Shown: positions 27,870-36,761, counted from the first letter of the stretch. The stretch is 43,450 bases of DNA from Pseudomonadota bacterium (GCA_018818835.1 JAHIRD010000097.1:1-43450); one strand, 5' to 3'. Translations and numbers: made by a program. The notes: a model not told the origin generated them from the sequence alone.

Positions 27870-29516
27870 ATGATCAATAAATTTGTGATAACCGGGGGTG
27901 TGGCCGGAGGGGCTACTGCTGCGGCCAGACTCCGCAGACTTGACGAACATGCTGAAATCATCCTGCTTGATCGTGGTGAATATATTTCCTTTGCCAATTG
28001 CGGTTTGCCCTATTATATCGGGGGCATCATCAAAAAACGAGAGGATCTTCTCGTCACCACGGCTCAGGATTTTTCCCTTCGCTATCGCATTGATATCCGC
28101 CCTTTTTCGGAAGTCACGGCCATTGATCGAAAAAACAAACAGGTCCACATCAAGGACCATCAAACGGGAAAATCTTATCGTGAAACATACGGCAAGCTGA
28201 TTTTGTCTCCGGGTGCTGCCCCTCTTAAACCGCCCTTGGAGGGCATCGATGATCCCCGGATCTTCACGTTACGAAACATCCCGGACACGGACAGCATCAA
28301 ACAATTTATTGATACCCAAAAGCCCAAGCATGCCGTGGTGGTAGGCGGCGGATTTATCGGCCTGGAAATGGCTGAAAATCTTGTTTTTCGGGGTGCCAAG
28401 GTCACGGTAATCGAAATGGCAGACCAGGTCATGACCTCCATTGATCCTGAAATGGCCCATTTTGTCCATGGGCACCTGAAACGAAAAGGTGTTTTGCTTG
28501 AACTCAAAAACGGCATCACAGGTTTTTTGGCCAAGGGAGATCACCTTGCTGTTAAAACATCCTCAGGACGGGTCATTGACTGTGACATGGTCCTTCTGGC
28601 CGCCGGTGTCCGCCCGGAGAATGAACTGGCGGTCCAGGCAGGTCTCCCAACGGGCAAGAGGGGCGGCATCCTGGTCAACAACGCCTTGCAGACCCAGGAT
28701 CCCGACATCTATGCCGTGGGGGACGCCATTGAAACACGTGAGTTGACCACGGGCCTGGAAACCATGACACCCTTAGCAGGTCCGGCCAACAAGCAGGGCA
28801 GGATTGCGGCCGACAATGTGTCGGGACGACGCAGCACGTTCAAAGGAACCCTGGGCACATCCGTGGCCAAGGTCTTCGATCTGACAGTGGCATCCACCGG
28901 TAAAAATGAAAAGAGCCTTCTGGCCCAGGCCGTTCCATACAAAAAAAGCTACACCACCTCGGGTTCCCATGCCTCCTATTATCCCGGCTCGGAATCCATG
29001 ACCATCAAACTTCTGTTCTCACCCTCTTCGGGAAAGGTCCTGGGTGCCCAGGTTGTGGGTGGCAAGGGTGTGGACAAACGTGTGGATGTCCTGGCCACCG
29101 CCATCAAAGGAGGCTTGACAGTCTATGATCTGGAGGAACTCGAACTGGCCTATGCCCCGCCCTATTCCTCGGCCAAAGACCCGGTGAATGTTGCCGGCTT
29201 TGTTGCCGCCAATATCCTGAAAGGGGATGTGGTCACCGTGTACTCGGAGGACCTGAAGGACCTTGATCCCCAAACCCATGTGATCCTTGACCTAAGAACC
29301 CCCATTGAAATCAAAATGCTGGGCGCCCTTCAAGGCTCCATTAATATTCCTGTGGATGACCTGCGAGGCCGCATGGGCGAACTCGACCCTGATAAAACGT
29401 ATATTCTCTACTGCGCCGTGGGTATTCGGGCTTATATCGCCTATCGGATTCTTGTCCAGCATGGCTTTACAGCCAAAAACCTGAGCGGAGGATTCACACT
29501 TTGTGGGCACCTGTAA
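27870..29516 (+). CDS. CoA-disulfide reductase / persulfide reductase with C-terminal rhodanese domain
   Basis: I start at the ATG at 27870 (AAGGAG ribosome site 7 bp upstream), giving 548 aa. The N-terminal FAD/NAD(P) reductase domain has GGVAGGATAAARLRR, redox-active C44 in SFANCGLPYYIGG, VVVGGGFIGLEMAENL for NAD(P) and YAVGDAIE for FAD. The C-terminal rhodanese domain (about 455-545) has ILDLRTPIE and active-site Cys in YCAVGIRAY. Such fusions reduce CoA disulfides, CoA persulfides or polysulfide, linking NAD(P)H to sulfane sulfur. That suits a sulfur-metabolising anaerobe. It is apparently monocistronic, followed by repeats. Confidence 0.9.
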   Translation: MINKFVITGGVAGGATAAARLRRLDEHAEIILLDRGEYISFANCGLPYYIGGIIKKREDLLVTTAQDFSLRYRIDIRPFSEVTAIDRKNKQVHIKDHQTGKSYRETYGKLILSPGAAPLKPPLEGIDDPRIFTLRNIPDTDSIKQFIDTQKPKHAVVVGGGFIGLEMAENLVFRGAKVTVIEMADQVMTSIDPEMAHFVHGHLKRKGVLLELKNGITGFLAKGDHLAVKTSSGRVIDCDMVLLAAGVRPENELAVQAGLPTGKRGGILVNNALQTQDPDIYAVGDAIETRELTTGLETMTPLAGPANKQGRIAADNVSGRRSTFKGTLGTSVAKVFDLTVASTGKNEKSLLAQAVPYKKSYTTSGSHASYYPGSESMTIKLLFSPSSGKVLGAQVVGGKGVDKRVDVLATAIKGGLTVYDLEELELAYAPPYSSAKDPVNVAGFVAANILKGDVVTVYSEDLKDLDPQTHVILDLRTPIEIKMLGALQGSINIPVDDLRGRMGELDPDKTYILYCAVGIRAYIAYRILVQHGFTAKNLSGGFTLCGHL

Positions 29517-29518
29517 TA

Positions 29519-29710
29519 TGATGGCGTCCTAAAAAGTCGACGGATGGCTCACTGACGAACTTAGCTCGGCATAGCCGCAACCACATGTTTTTTTTACCAT
29601 AGCGGATAGTTTTTTTTACCACAGAGAACACAGCGTGGCAAAGCCGCAAGAACATGTTTTTTAACCACCCGTTCGCGCAGCTAACTGAAGGACACGAAGA
29701 GCACGAAGAA
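29519..29710. repeat. Repeat cluster: family A end plus family B copy
   Basis: 29519-29538 repeats the outer end of family A (ATGATGGCGTCCTAAAAAGT). From 29536, GTCGACGGATGGCTCACTGA starts a family B element that continues through GCTCGGCATAGCCGCAA and, after an insertion, ACCACCCGTTCGCGCAGCTA (29663-29682) and GGACACGAAGAGCACGAAGA. The same series is more compact at 32735-32840. It is non-coding. Confidence 0.6.
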
Positions 29711-29750
29711 GAGGTGAAAAGCCTCCGGCGGCAGGCTTCCTCACCTACGC

Positions 29751-29876
29751 GAGGACAAGCTTGAAAAGTTTGGTCCGGTTTTAATCCCTTCAAACAAGGG
29801 CATCGTTTCAACCGATTTGAAGGGTATTGAAGCGAACCTTAAACGCCATGGCTACACCATAAAAAACAATCAGTGA
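29751..29876 (+). pseudogene. Orphan C-terminal coding fragment
   Basis: An uninterrupted 41-codon frame reads EDKLEKFGPVLIPSNKGIV... and ends ...LKRHGYTIKNNQ with a TGA at 29874-29876. It has no start codon or ribosome site; its upstream side runs into the family B repeat. The composition looks protein-like, so it may be the 3' end of a gene destroyed by repeat insertion. I do not recognise the parent family. Confidence 0.3.
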
Positions 29877-29906
29877 GACAGTGGATTTCCCATGCGTTCA
29901 CACTTT

Positions 29907-30821
29907 TTAAACGTTCAGGGAGTGTCTAAAAATTGAATGTTTAGCTGTATCCGAGATTGCCATCACCGCAGGGTGTTTAAGAATCCTGTCTACTGAAATT
30001 GCATAAAAATTTTCCTTGATTGTTTTGCTTCGCCCGATGATTTTTACTTGATACTGTCTTTTTATCTCTGACTCAATGGCTGTCGGTGCTGTGAAGACCC
30101 CCTCTCCCTCATGACCGAAGACCGTTAATAACGCATTGTCATCAAATTCTCCGGTTATTGCCGGTCTGATGTTATGACGGGCAAACCATTGTTCAAGCAT
30201 TTCCCTTAAGGCAGTCAGCTTCATGGGGAGCAACATAGGAAATCCGTTTAAACATTGAGGAAATGGCGATGAAAGGGTTTTTGCAAGGTCTGGTGCAGCA
30301 AAAAAAGTGATGCCACATTCTCCAAGAAAATGATTGTACACTTTAATGCCAATGCCAGTTGGCTTTGGAGCATCTGCTATGACTACATCCAGATTGTGTA
30401 GAGCCAATTCAGTAAGTAAATAGGCTATTTTCCCTTCATGGCAGGATAGATTTACTTTTTCCGGGAGAATAAGAGCTGGTTTTAGCAGTTTTTTGACCAT
30501 TGATTTGGGAACGACGTCTACAACGCCAACTCGAAGAGAGATGGGACCTGCAACAGGTCGTCCACGAACCTGGTCCATAAGCTCTAAGCCAAGTGAAAAG
30601 ATTTTGTCTGCATAACGATATGTCAGCATGCCCAGGTCGGTCGGTTTTAAAACTCTCCCCTTTCGATAAAATAATTTCCCACCAAGGTTATCTTCCAGTT
30701 GGCTTAGCTGTGCACTTACTGTGGATTGAGCGAGTCGAAGTTTGATAGATGCAGAAGTGATAGTGCCTTCACGCATGATAGTCCAAAAATAAAAAAGATG
30801 TTGGTAGTTTAGCCATTCCAT
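29907..30821 (-). CDS. LysR-family regulator, NhaR-like
   Basis: I start at the ATG at 30821 (MEWLNYQHLFYFWTIMREGT), which aligns with the NhaR N-terminus; a TTG at 30827 would add two residues. The protein is 304 aa. It has an N-terminal winged HTH (SIKLRLAQSTVSAQLSQLE) and a substrate-binding-type effector domain. KLFYRKGRVLKPTDLG, YRYADKIFSL, LGECGITFF and GEFDDNALLTVFG are all close to NhaR. NhaR activates Na+/H+ antiporter and adhesin genes in response to Na+. No nhaA is present here, but the Na+-pumping nqr operon lies 3 kb away. Its target is not evident. Confidence 0.82.
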   Translation of the reverse strand: MEWLNYQHLFYFWTIMREGTITSASIKLRLAQSTVSAQLSQLEDNLGGKLFYRKGRVLKPTDLGMLTYRYADKIFSLGLELMDQVRGRPVAGPISLRVGVVDVVPKSMVKKLLKPALILPEKVNLSCHEGKIAYLLTELALHNLDVVIADAPKPTGIGIKVYNHFLGECGITFFAAPDLAKTLSSPFPQCLNGFPMLLPMKLTALREMLEQWFARHNIRPAITGEFDDNALLTVFGHEGEGVFTAPTAIESEIKRQYQVKIIGRSKTIKENFYAISVDRILKHPAVMAISDTAKHSIFRHSLNV

Positions 30822-30942
30822 AAGCAATATTCGCTTTTTACGATTGATGGGTACGCTTTTATCTGTTTGATCGAATATAACAATTAATGTATCTATAGCG
30901 CAAGGGCAAAATGAAACAATAATATAAGAATTAAAAATTATT

Positions 30943-31065
30943 ATGAATGAAGTGGTGATGGATTTGAAATTAGCTTCGGATACTATGCCCGCCTTCCAAG
31001 GTATGCATTATTGGATTGCGAGTTGCTTGCCGGTTTTATACGGCGTTATTTTTTTAGCATACTAA
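30943..31065 (+). CDS. Possible small membrane protein (40 aa)
   Basis: The open frame from ATG 30943 to TAA 31065 ends with a hydrophobic stretch, MHYWIASCLPVLYGVIFLAY, which could be one TM helix. It ends 15 bp before the zinc-ribbon gene's start and could share its transcript. No strong ribosome site precedes the ATG; an internal ATG at 30958 is an alternative. It may be chance. Confidence 0.25.
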   Translation: MNEVVMDLKLASDTMPAFQGMHYWIASCLPVLYGVIFLAY

Positions 31066-31080
31066 ATAAAGGAGTTGGAT

Positions 31081-31386
31081 ATGCCAGTCAAGCCAAGTGA
31101 AAGAGAAGAGGAATATTTTGCACGTTTAGAATTTGAGCAGAAGAAAAAATGCGAAAAAGATAATCGAATGAAAATGGAATCTAATGAAAAACAAAGACTT
31201 AAAGAGTTACACTTTATGAGGTGTCCGAAATGTGGAATGGCGTTAATCGAAATTAACTATAACGAGATTGCCGTAGACAAATGCTCAGGGTGTGATGGAA
31301 TCTGGCTTGACGCAGGTGAAATGGAGGCTGTGTCAAAATTAAATCAGGGGTTACTAAACAAATGGTTTAAGACGTTTAAGAAATAG
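31081..31386 (+). CDS. zf-TFIIB zinc-ribbon domain protein
   Basis: I start at the ATG at 31081 with AAGGAG 6 bp upstream; the frame's earlier TTG at 31075 lies within the ribosome-site spacing. The protein is 101 aa. A charged N-terminal helix rich in Glu/Lys (1-45) is followed by the zinc ribbon, MRCPKCGMALIEI...DKCSGCDGIWLDAGEME (two CxxC pairs). The family's molecular role is not defined. A clear terminator follows, so the gene (perhaps with the small ORF before it) is an independent unit. Confidence 0.8.
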   Translation: MPVKPSEREEEYFARLEFEQKKKCEKDNRMKMESNEKQRLKELHFMRCPKCGMALIEINYNEIAVDKCSGCDGIWLDAGEMEAVSKLNQGLLNKWFKTFKK

Positions 31387-31392
31387 CATCTG

Positions 31393-31426
31393 TTTCACGG
31401 GAGAAATTTTCCCGTGAAATTATTTT
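31393..31426 (+). terminator. Rho-independent terminator
   Basis: TTTCACGGGA (31393-31402) pairs perfectly with TCCCGTGAAA (31410-31419) around a 7-nt loop and is followed by TTATTTT. It lies 7 bp after the stop codon of the zinc-ribbon gene. Confidence 0.88.
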
Positions 31427-32087
31427 GCCGATAAAAAGCCCAAATAGCCATGAATAATTTTTTATGGAGGAAAAATGCAACGCGTATCATCAATCAACCA
31501 AGTACATGTTAAGTCATTTATCCTTAATGTCTATAAATGGGAGCCCTTTCACTCTATCTTGATTTTATTAACATGTTTTTGTTTTTGTTAAGAATTTTGG
31601 GCAACAAAGACTAATTACATGAGGGGTTTGAACTTTGGGGAATCAAGATCTTTTAGCGACACATCCTTTTCCATTTTCAGCCTCAATCGTTTCCTTGAGA
31701 TGCTCACTGAACTGTAATCGATGTTCCCAAGGTATTTGCCGATTTCAGGTTGCTTGATCTGAATTAGTACCAATTTGTCGGGTTTCGTTCCTCAACCCGG
31801 CATAGGATGGGTTGGCCCATTAATCGGGCAAGTGCGACGATAAGTGGAAATCGGGGGACAGGCTGTTAACATGTTCAATTTGTAAATTTTATCCTGCGTC
31901 GAGTGATACCGGCAAGCGTTGCAATTTCATCTGTTTCAATACCCTGATCTTCACCCTAGTCTTCATCAACTAAACATACTAGTCCATAATCTTCACCCTA
32001 CATTATAGAAAGGTCTTTCTACATCGGGGGCCTTTGTAATGGTTTTTACAACCAAGCGCCGATTTATAATCGTTTTACCAGCCGAAG
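31427..32087. other. Degenerate intergenic region
   Basis: This roughly 660-bp region has no intact gene. It contains the transposase tail at 31615-31761 (listed separately), a GGGGGACAG motif at 31852-31860 like those at 289 and 42464, and two CTTCACCCTA repeats near 31951 and 31992. The coding frame of the Fic fragment can be followed upstream only to a stop at 32067. It looks like a graveyard of insertions and deletions. Confidence 0.5.
31615..31761 (-). pseudogene. Relic of Y1/REP-type transposase C-terminus
   Basis: The minus strand reads ...QIKQPEIGKYLGNIDYSSVS then ISRKRLRLKMEKD... and ends with a stop at 31617-31615. This is the DnaA-like helix-turn-helix tail found at the C-terminus of many deltaproteobacterial RAYT/Y1 transposases. 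The frame breaks about 40 bp further upstream (TGA), and no HUH domain can be found, so it is a dead remnant. It points to past activity of the same element type as the gene at 1-197. Confidence 0.5.
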
Positions 32088-32729
32088 ATGGCGGGTCTGA
32101 TTGAATCCCATAAACGGATGAAAGCGGGGAATGTTTCTCCGGTCATCCATGCAGCGGCGGTTGCCTATGGTTTTGTATTCCTGCACCCGTTTGAAGATGG
32201 AAACGGACGAATCCATAGGTTCCTGATACATAATATTCTTTCACTACAGGAGCTGGTTCCCCGTGGTCTCATGTTTCCAGTTTCAGCAGCCATGCATAAA
32301 AATCCGGCGGACTACGATACATCGTTGGAGGCTTTCTCACGACCTTTACTGGGGCTTATCGATTACCAACTGGATGAAATGGGCCAGGTGACCGTCGAAA
32401 ATGATACCGCAGTTTGGTATCAATATATGGATATGACGACTCAGGCAGAGGCTTTGTACGAATTTGTAACCAAAACCATCGAAGAAGAACTTGTGGAAGA
32501 ACTCAGCTTTCTTGTCAACTATGATAATACCAAGAAGGCGATACAGGATATCATTGATATGCCTGACCGCCTGATTGATTTATTTATCCAATTGTGTCTG
32601 CAAAGCAATGGAAGCCTTTCAGCCAGAAAGAGATCCGCGCACTTTAATTTCCTGACAGATGAAGAACTCGTGGCAATGGAGCAGGCAGTCAAAGATGGCT
32701 ACAAAGTAAATCGGGCGACAGGCAAATAA
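32088..32729 (+). pseudogene. Fic-domain protein, 5'-truncated
   Basis: The 213-aa frame contains the full Fic core HPFEDGNGRIHR (residues 33-44), whose His starts AMP/phosphate transfer, and a C-terminal part with a long helical segment and a winged-helix-like end. The segment before MAGLI should hold the rest of the Fic domain and, in this class, an N-terminal autoinhibitory domain. In-frame sequence continues only to a stop at 32067-32069, and the ATG at 32088 has no good ribosome site. Relatives are usually about 1.5-2 times this length. The gene is probably a broken remnant, though a short product is not excluded. Confidence 0.7.
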
Positions 32730-32734
32730 TACAA

Positions 32735-32840
32735 GTCGACAGATGGCTCACTGAAGAACGTTGCTCGGCAAAGCCACAAGAACATGATTTTTTACCACCC
32801 GTTCGCAGAGCTCACTGAAGGACACGAAGAGCACGAAGAA
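32735..32840 (+). repeat. Dispersed repeat, family B (most complete copy)
   Basis: It runs from GTCGACAGATGGCTCACTGA through GCTCGGCAAAGCCACAAGAA and CCACCCGTTCGCAGAGCTCA to GGACACGAAGAGCACGAAGA. Related copies lie at 29536-29710 and 21248-21290, and a weaker one at about 36857-36940. There is no coding capacity of its own; the adjoining 170 bp to 33010 shows no gene. Confidence 0.6.
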
Positions 32841-33010
32841 AACATGCCTCCGGCGGCCAGATTTAAGAAATCTGGACAAACGGATAAATCGATGAATCTC
32901 TTAGACGGGCTTTTAAACTCGAACACATTTAATTGAATCTTCGAAACTGCCCGCCTCCTGTAGGGGCAATCCCCCCGTGGTTGCCCTTGTTTGCACATTG
33001 ACGGGGTTGA

Positions 33011-33114
33011 TTTTGCACCCCTCTTATTTGTGGGCTCAACCTTAAATAAACGTTTGTTTTTTTACCATGGGTTTTGTCGAATCCTCAGAAATTCCGGCTT
33101 AGAAAAACGTGTAA
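33011..33114 (+). repeat. About 100-bp direct repeat, copy 1
   Basis: The sequence from TTTTGCACCCCTCTTATTTG to GGCTTAGAAAAACGTGTAAG matches 37703-37806 in the same orientation with one small indel; most positions are identical by eye. Both copies stay open in the frame reading VGSTLNKR...LPWVL...RLRKTC, so the repeat may be a relic of a coding sequence. The two copies bracket a 4.6-kb block of four minus-strand genes. Confidence 0.6.
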
Positions 33115-33148
33115 GAAAAACAGGAAAATGGTGTCATTCCGTTCCGAA

Positions 33149-33964
33149 TTATGGACCAATCTGATCAAAAACATTCACATGATACGTGAACACCCTCTCC
33201 TTCGTGGTGATGGACAAGCCGGACCAGTTCAGGTTCCGCCCCACTTCCCTGCCCGCGGCAATCTGGCATTCTTTTGGTGCATCGGTGACGGGGAACGACA
33301 GAGAAAATCCCATATGGGAGTCAGGGGTTTCGATGGTTGTTTCCATGCTGCAGGTCTGCCAGGGTAAAAAATCATCGCCACGTTTGATTTTCCCGTCAGA
33401 TATCAGGGTGGAAAATAGTGTTCCGGGAACCTCGTTGAGAAGTATCAGGTTTCCCAGATGCGGCAGGGCCGAGGCGTCGACGCGTATGGTCAACCGATGA
33501 TCACACGCCTGATAACGAACCCGGCAGGCCCCGACACTCATGCCGGGTTTCATCCGGCTGAGGATCTGAAAACGTTTAAACAGGCGTTGTTTCATTTTTA
33601 AACCGGGTTGCTGAATGTAAGGCCGCTTCATGTAAAAATCGACTATTTTTTCCATGCATACACTGAAATATGTGGGTGCTTGACGGCCTGAAATACTCCA
33701 GGTATCGACTAAATTTAACCGATAAACATGGTCGATAACTCCTGGTGCCTGCCATGTTGATGAAAAAAGAGAGGGGAACATCGTCAGATTGTCTGTTTTA
33801 AACACAGGAAGCCCGAACCCGGCACATTCTCCGGCAAATTCGTTTTTGTGATCACAGAGAATCAGGCCCTTGGCCATGCCTCTGGTTTTGCCCTCACCGG
33901 GTGAATCAGATCGTTTAAAAAACAGATTTTCCGATATGGGAAGCATAGGCTCCTGATCACCCAT
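33149..33964 (-). CDS. Uncharacterised protein coupled to the radical SAM gene
   Basis: This 271-aa protein is not recognised. It has no signal peptide or TM segment and no metal-binding cysteine motif, and has mixed alpha/beta character. Fragments such as GLILCDHKNEFAGECAGFGLPVF and FFKRSDSPGEGKTRGMAKGL hint at a small-molecule or carbohydrate-type binding protein, but no function can be named. Its start lies 3 bp after the stop of the radical SAM gene, so the two are almost certainly co-translated and may be partners (an enzyme accessory or substrate-handling subunit). Confidence 0.65.
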   Translation of the reverse strand: MGDQEPMLPISENLFFKRSDSPGEGKTRGMAKGLILCDHKNEFAGECAGFGLPVFKTDNLTMFPSLFSSTWQAPGVIDHVYRLNLVDTWSISGRQAPTYFSVCMEKIVDFYMKRPYIQQPGLKMKQRLFKRFQILSRMKPGMSVGACRVRYQACDHRLTIRVDASALPHLGNLILLNEVPGTLFSTLISDGKIKRGDDFLPWQTCSMETTIETPDSHMGFSLSFPVTDAPKECQIAAGREVGRNLNWSGLSITTKERVFTYHVNVFDQIGP

Positions 33965-33967
33965 GGT

Positions 33968-35332
33968 TTATTTCCCGGCCCTGGCCTGAAACTGTTTATA
34001 CACATCGTCAATCCGATTTTTCAAAAATTCCTCGTCAAAATCAGACTTAAACACCAAGGTGTTTTCATTTTCATACGTCCAATCCCGCTGGGTATCCACC
34101 GGCATCACCCGATCAAAAAGCCGGGTGCCGGGTAGTGGATAGGGAATGGTAAACGATACCTCGTCGAGTGGCAGGGAAAGCGCCCATTCAAAGGTATTTT
34201 CTATGGTTTCATAGGTTTCGCCCGGGTATCCCACAATGAAAAACCCGGCGGTCTGGATATCGCTTTGGGCAAACAGTTTAATGGTTTTTTCGGCGTCCTC
34301 GATGGTGGTTTTTTTATTCATCAATTTGAGAATGTCATTGTTGCCGGATTCAAGGCCAAAAAAGACCTTTCGGCAGCCGGATGCCTGCCACAACGCAATA
34401 TCAGAGGGGCTGATCCGATCCACACGGGACAGGCAAACCCATGTCATGTCAAGCTTTTCCGAAATCAACCGTTTACAGAAACAACGGGTATGAACCGGGT
34501 CGAGACTGAAACAATCATCGGCGATCCAGAGACCCGTGTAACCCCGGTCTTTGATATCATGGATTTCTTCAAAAATTCTATCCATGTCCCGCAGACGGAG
34601 ATGATGTCCAAACACCGGTTTTGAACAAAAATCGCAATCAAAGGGACAGCCGTAACTGGTCATGATGCTGGCCAGAGACGCCTCTTCACGCTCATGCCAG
34701 AATTGTTGATAGTTTAAATGATCATAATCCATCCGATCCGGAATGAGGAGACGGTCCATGGCGGTTTTATCAGATGACCGGGGAGTGGATCGGATCACTG
34801 TGTTATCAACAGGATGATGAACATATATTCCGGGGTAGTGTTCCGGGTTTTTTATCCATGGGGCAAGACGGTCCGGTACGATTGTGGTTTGAACATAATC
34901 CCGGCAAAAGTGTGGGAACGAGACGTCTGCTTCACCACAAAACACGGCATCAAATGCCGCTGAAAACAGCTCGGGTTTCAAGGTTGGAAGGGGTCCGCCG
35001 CAGGCCAGAAAGGTGCCCGGAAGATCCTCACGGATAGCTCCGGCAAGAGAAAGGGCGTTTTTCGACATGGAGAGCATGGCATAAATCCCCACAATCCGGG
35101 GCCGGGCCGCGATGACGGTGGAAATGACCTCATCACGATGCTTAAATGTACAGTCCATGACCTGGGTGCTCAAGCCCAAACCCCTTAAAATCGCTGCCAG
35201 CTGGGCAATACCCAGGGGATGAAACAGCATGGCTTTGGATGCGTGGGTATAAAAATACGGATAAATCAGAACCACATCAACGGGTCCGGATATGTTTGGG
35301 TCATGGTTATTGGAATTTGATTGATTTTGCAT
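33968..35332 (-). CDS. B12-binding-domain radical SAM protein
   Basis: This 454-aa protein has an N-terminal cobalamin-binding-like Rossmann domain (about 18-150: DVVLIYPYFY, LGIAQLAAILRGLG, VGIYAMLSMS, CGGPLPTL). The DxHxxG base-off motif is absent, as in many members. The radical SAM barrel has C229-x3-C233-x2-C236 (SYGCPFDCDFC), followed by WIADDCFSL, KVFFGLESGNNDILKLMNK and FFIVGYPGETYETI. The class includes methyltransferases, cyclases and methylthiotransferase-like enzymes. The substrate is unknown. It is translated together with the downstream hypothetical; an MFS exporter gene lies upstream on the same strand. Confidence 0.85.
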   Translation of the reverse strand: MQNQSNSNNHDPNISGPVDVVLIYPYFYTHASKAMLFHPLGIAQLAAILRGLGLSTQVMDCTFKHRDEVISTVIAARPRIVGIYAMLSMSKNALSLAGAIREDLPGTFLACGGPLPTLKPELFSAAFDAVFCGEADVSFPHFCRDYVQTTIVPDRLAPWIKNPEHYPGIYVHHPVDNTVIRSTPRSSDKTAMDRLLIPDRMDYDHLNYQQFWHEREEASLASIMTSYGCPFDCDFCSKPVFGHHLRLRDMDRIFEEIHDIKDRGYTGLWIADDCFSLDPVHTRCFCKRLISEKLDMTWVCLSRVDRISPSDIALWQASGCRKVFFGLESGNNDILKLMNKKTTIEDAEKTIKLFAQSDIQTAGFFIVGYPGETYETIENTFEWALSLPLDEVSFTIPYPLPGTRLFDRVMPVDTQRDWTYENENTLVFKSDFDEEFLKNRIDDVYKQFQARAGK

Positions 35333-35443
35333 AGACCTGTTGGAATGGGTTTATTTTTGATATAAACGGTTCGTGATGATCCTGATCTGACTCTGATGGA
35401 TGAGATCATATACAGGATATCCCCAAAACACAATCCCCCGACC

Positions 35444-35464
35444 AAAAGAGCCTTGTCAAGGCTC
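35444..35464 (-). terminator. Terminator after the MFS gene
   Basis: On the minus strand GAGCCTTG-A-CAAGGCTC (35464-35448) follows the MFS stop codon directly and is followed by TTTT. The stem is perfect with a very short loop. It suggests that the radical SAM pair downstream is transcribed from its own promoter in the 35333-35443 gap. Confidence 0.65.
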
Positions 35465-36628
35465 CTATTTTTTGATTACCGGAAGCATAAATAAAAAAGG
35501 GATACCCAATAACCCCAGAAACGCACAGATGTAATAGGTTATCTTGAGCCCCACAAGATCTCCGCTGAAACCCACCAGCATGATCACGGCCGATCGTGCG
35601 ATGAACGAAACCATCATAAAGAATCCATTGGCAGCAGACGGGCTGTTCGTTGCGTGTTCCTGGATCATGGCCAACATCACCGGCGTGGTGGATAAGAGCG
35701 TGAAGCCCGTGCAAAACAGAGCAGGCGCTTTAAACGGGCCGGGAAGGATCACAAAAAGAAACAGGAATAGGGGCGCGGATGTAAGCAACAACCCCAGAAT
35801 TCGCCGCCGTCCGAGTCTGTCACTTAAAGGCCCGGCTGAGAAAATCCCCAATACGCCGGCCGCTTCATACAGAGCCAACCCGGCCCCGCCCAACCACAAG
35901 CTTCCGGTTTCCTGTTTAATGAAGATGGGAAGAAAGATGGATAGGGAACCGTGCATAAATCCTCGGGCAAAAAGGATGCCGGTCAACGGTCCCATAACCC
36001 CTTTTATTTCACCCCATGATTGTTTTAATGATACCGGATTATTTTTCTGAAAGGTAATCGGCAGGTTGTTGAATCGGAAATAAATCAGAACCGAAGAAAG
36101 GATGCCGATAATCATCACCGGGTAATACCCTTCAAGCCCCCAGAGAGACACGGCCCCCACAGCGGCAATCGGCCCGATTGTCCGGGACAATTCCCCGCCG
36201 ATCATGAAAAAGCTCATTCCCTGCCCTTTCCGGTTTCCGGAAAGTTTGGCCACAATAACCGGGGCAGGCACATGAAAAAGCGATGTGCTGATACCCACCA
36301 CCAAGAGCAGTAAGACGACCACGCCGTATGAAGGGGCAAGCCCCAAAAGGCTCATGGGGATAGATGTGAGAGTCGGCGCAAGAATAATAAACCATCGAAT
36401 TGTTTTGCCCCGATCAGCCCATTTCCCGATGATCGGATTTAACAGGGCGGGAAGTTGAGTAATGGTTCCCAGGAATCCGGCATAGGTAAGGTTTATAGAA
36501 AATTTTTCCACAAGCAAGGGCAAGAGTGGCGAAAGAAAACTCGAAAAAATATCATGAATGAAATGACAAAACGAGATTAAAAGAACACCTCCCCACTGAA
36601 ACTGTTCTGACGACTTATTTTCAGGCAA
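35465..36628 (-). CDS. MFS transporter, fosmidomycin-resistance (Fsr)-like
   Basis: This 387-aa protein has 12 predicted TM helices. Start is TTG (36628) behind a GGGAGG ribosome site; no better ATG lies nearby. The N-terminal CHFIHDIFSSFLSPLLPLLVEKF and LPALLNPIIGKWADRG motifs, and VVGISTSLFHVPAPVIVAKLSGNRKGQGMSFFMIGGELSRTIGP, are typical of the Fsr family of drug/proton antiporters. The substrate here is unknown; it could export the product of the adjacent radical SAM pathway or a toxic compound. Confidence 0.85.
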   Translation of the reverse strand: MPENKSSEQFQWGGVLLISFCHFIHDIFSSFLSPLLPLLVEKFSINLTYAGFLGTITQLPALLNPIIGKWADRGKTIRWFIILAPTLTSIPMSLLGLAPSYGVVVLLLLVVGISTSLFHVPAPVIVAKLSGNRKGQGMSFFMIGGELSRTIGPIAAVGAVSLWGLEGYYPVMIIGILSSVLIYFRFNNLPITFQKNNPVSLKQSWGEIKGVMGPLTGILFARGFMHGSLSIFLPIFIKQETGSLWLGGAGLALYEAAGVLGIFSAGPLSDRLGRRRILGLLLTSAPLFLFLFVILPGPFKAPALFCTGFTLLSTTPVMLAMIQEHATNSPSAANGFFMMVSFIARSAVIMLVGFSGDLVGLKITYYICAFLGLLGIPFLFMLPVIKK

Positions 36629-36761
36629 TAGCCTATCCTCCCTTGGATGGCATGTTGTTTTTTATAATTGATGAACATATAAAATACGGCATTATAACGG
36701 ACCATAAAATAATTGAAACAAAATAATCCCAGTGACCTATTCTGAAATCCTTAGACTCTTC

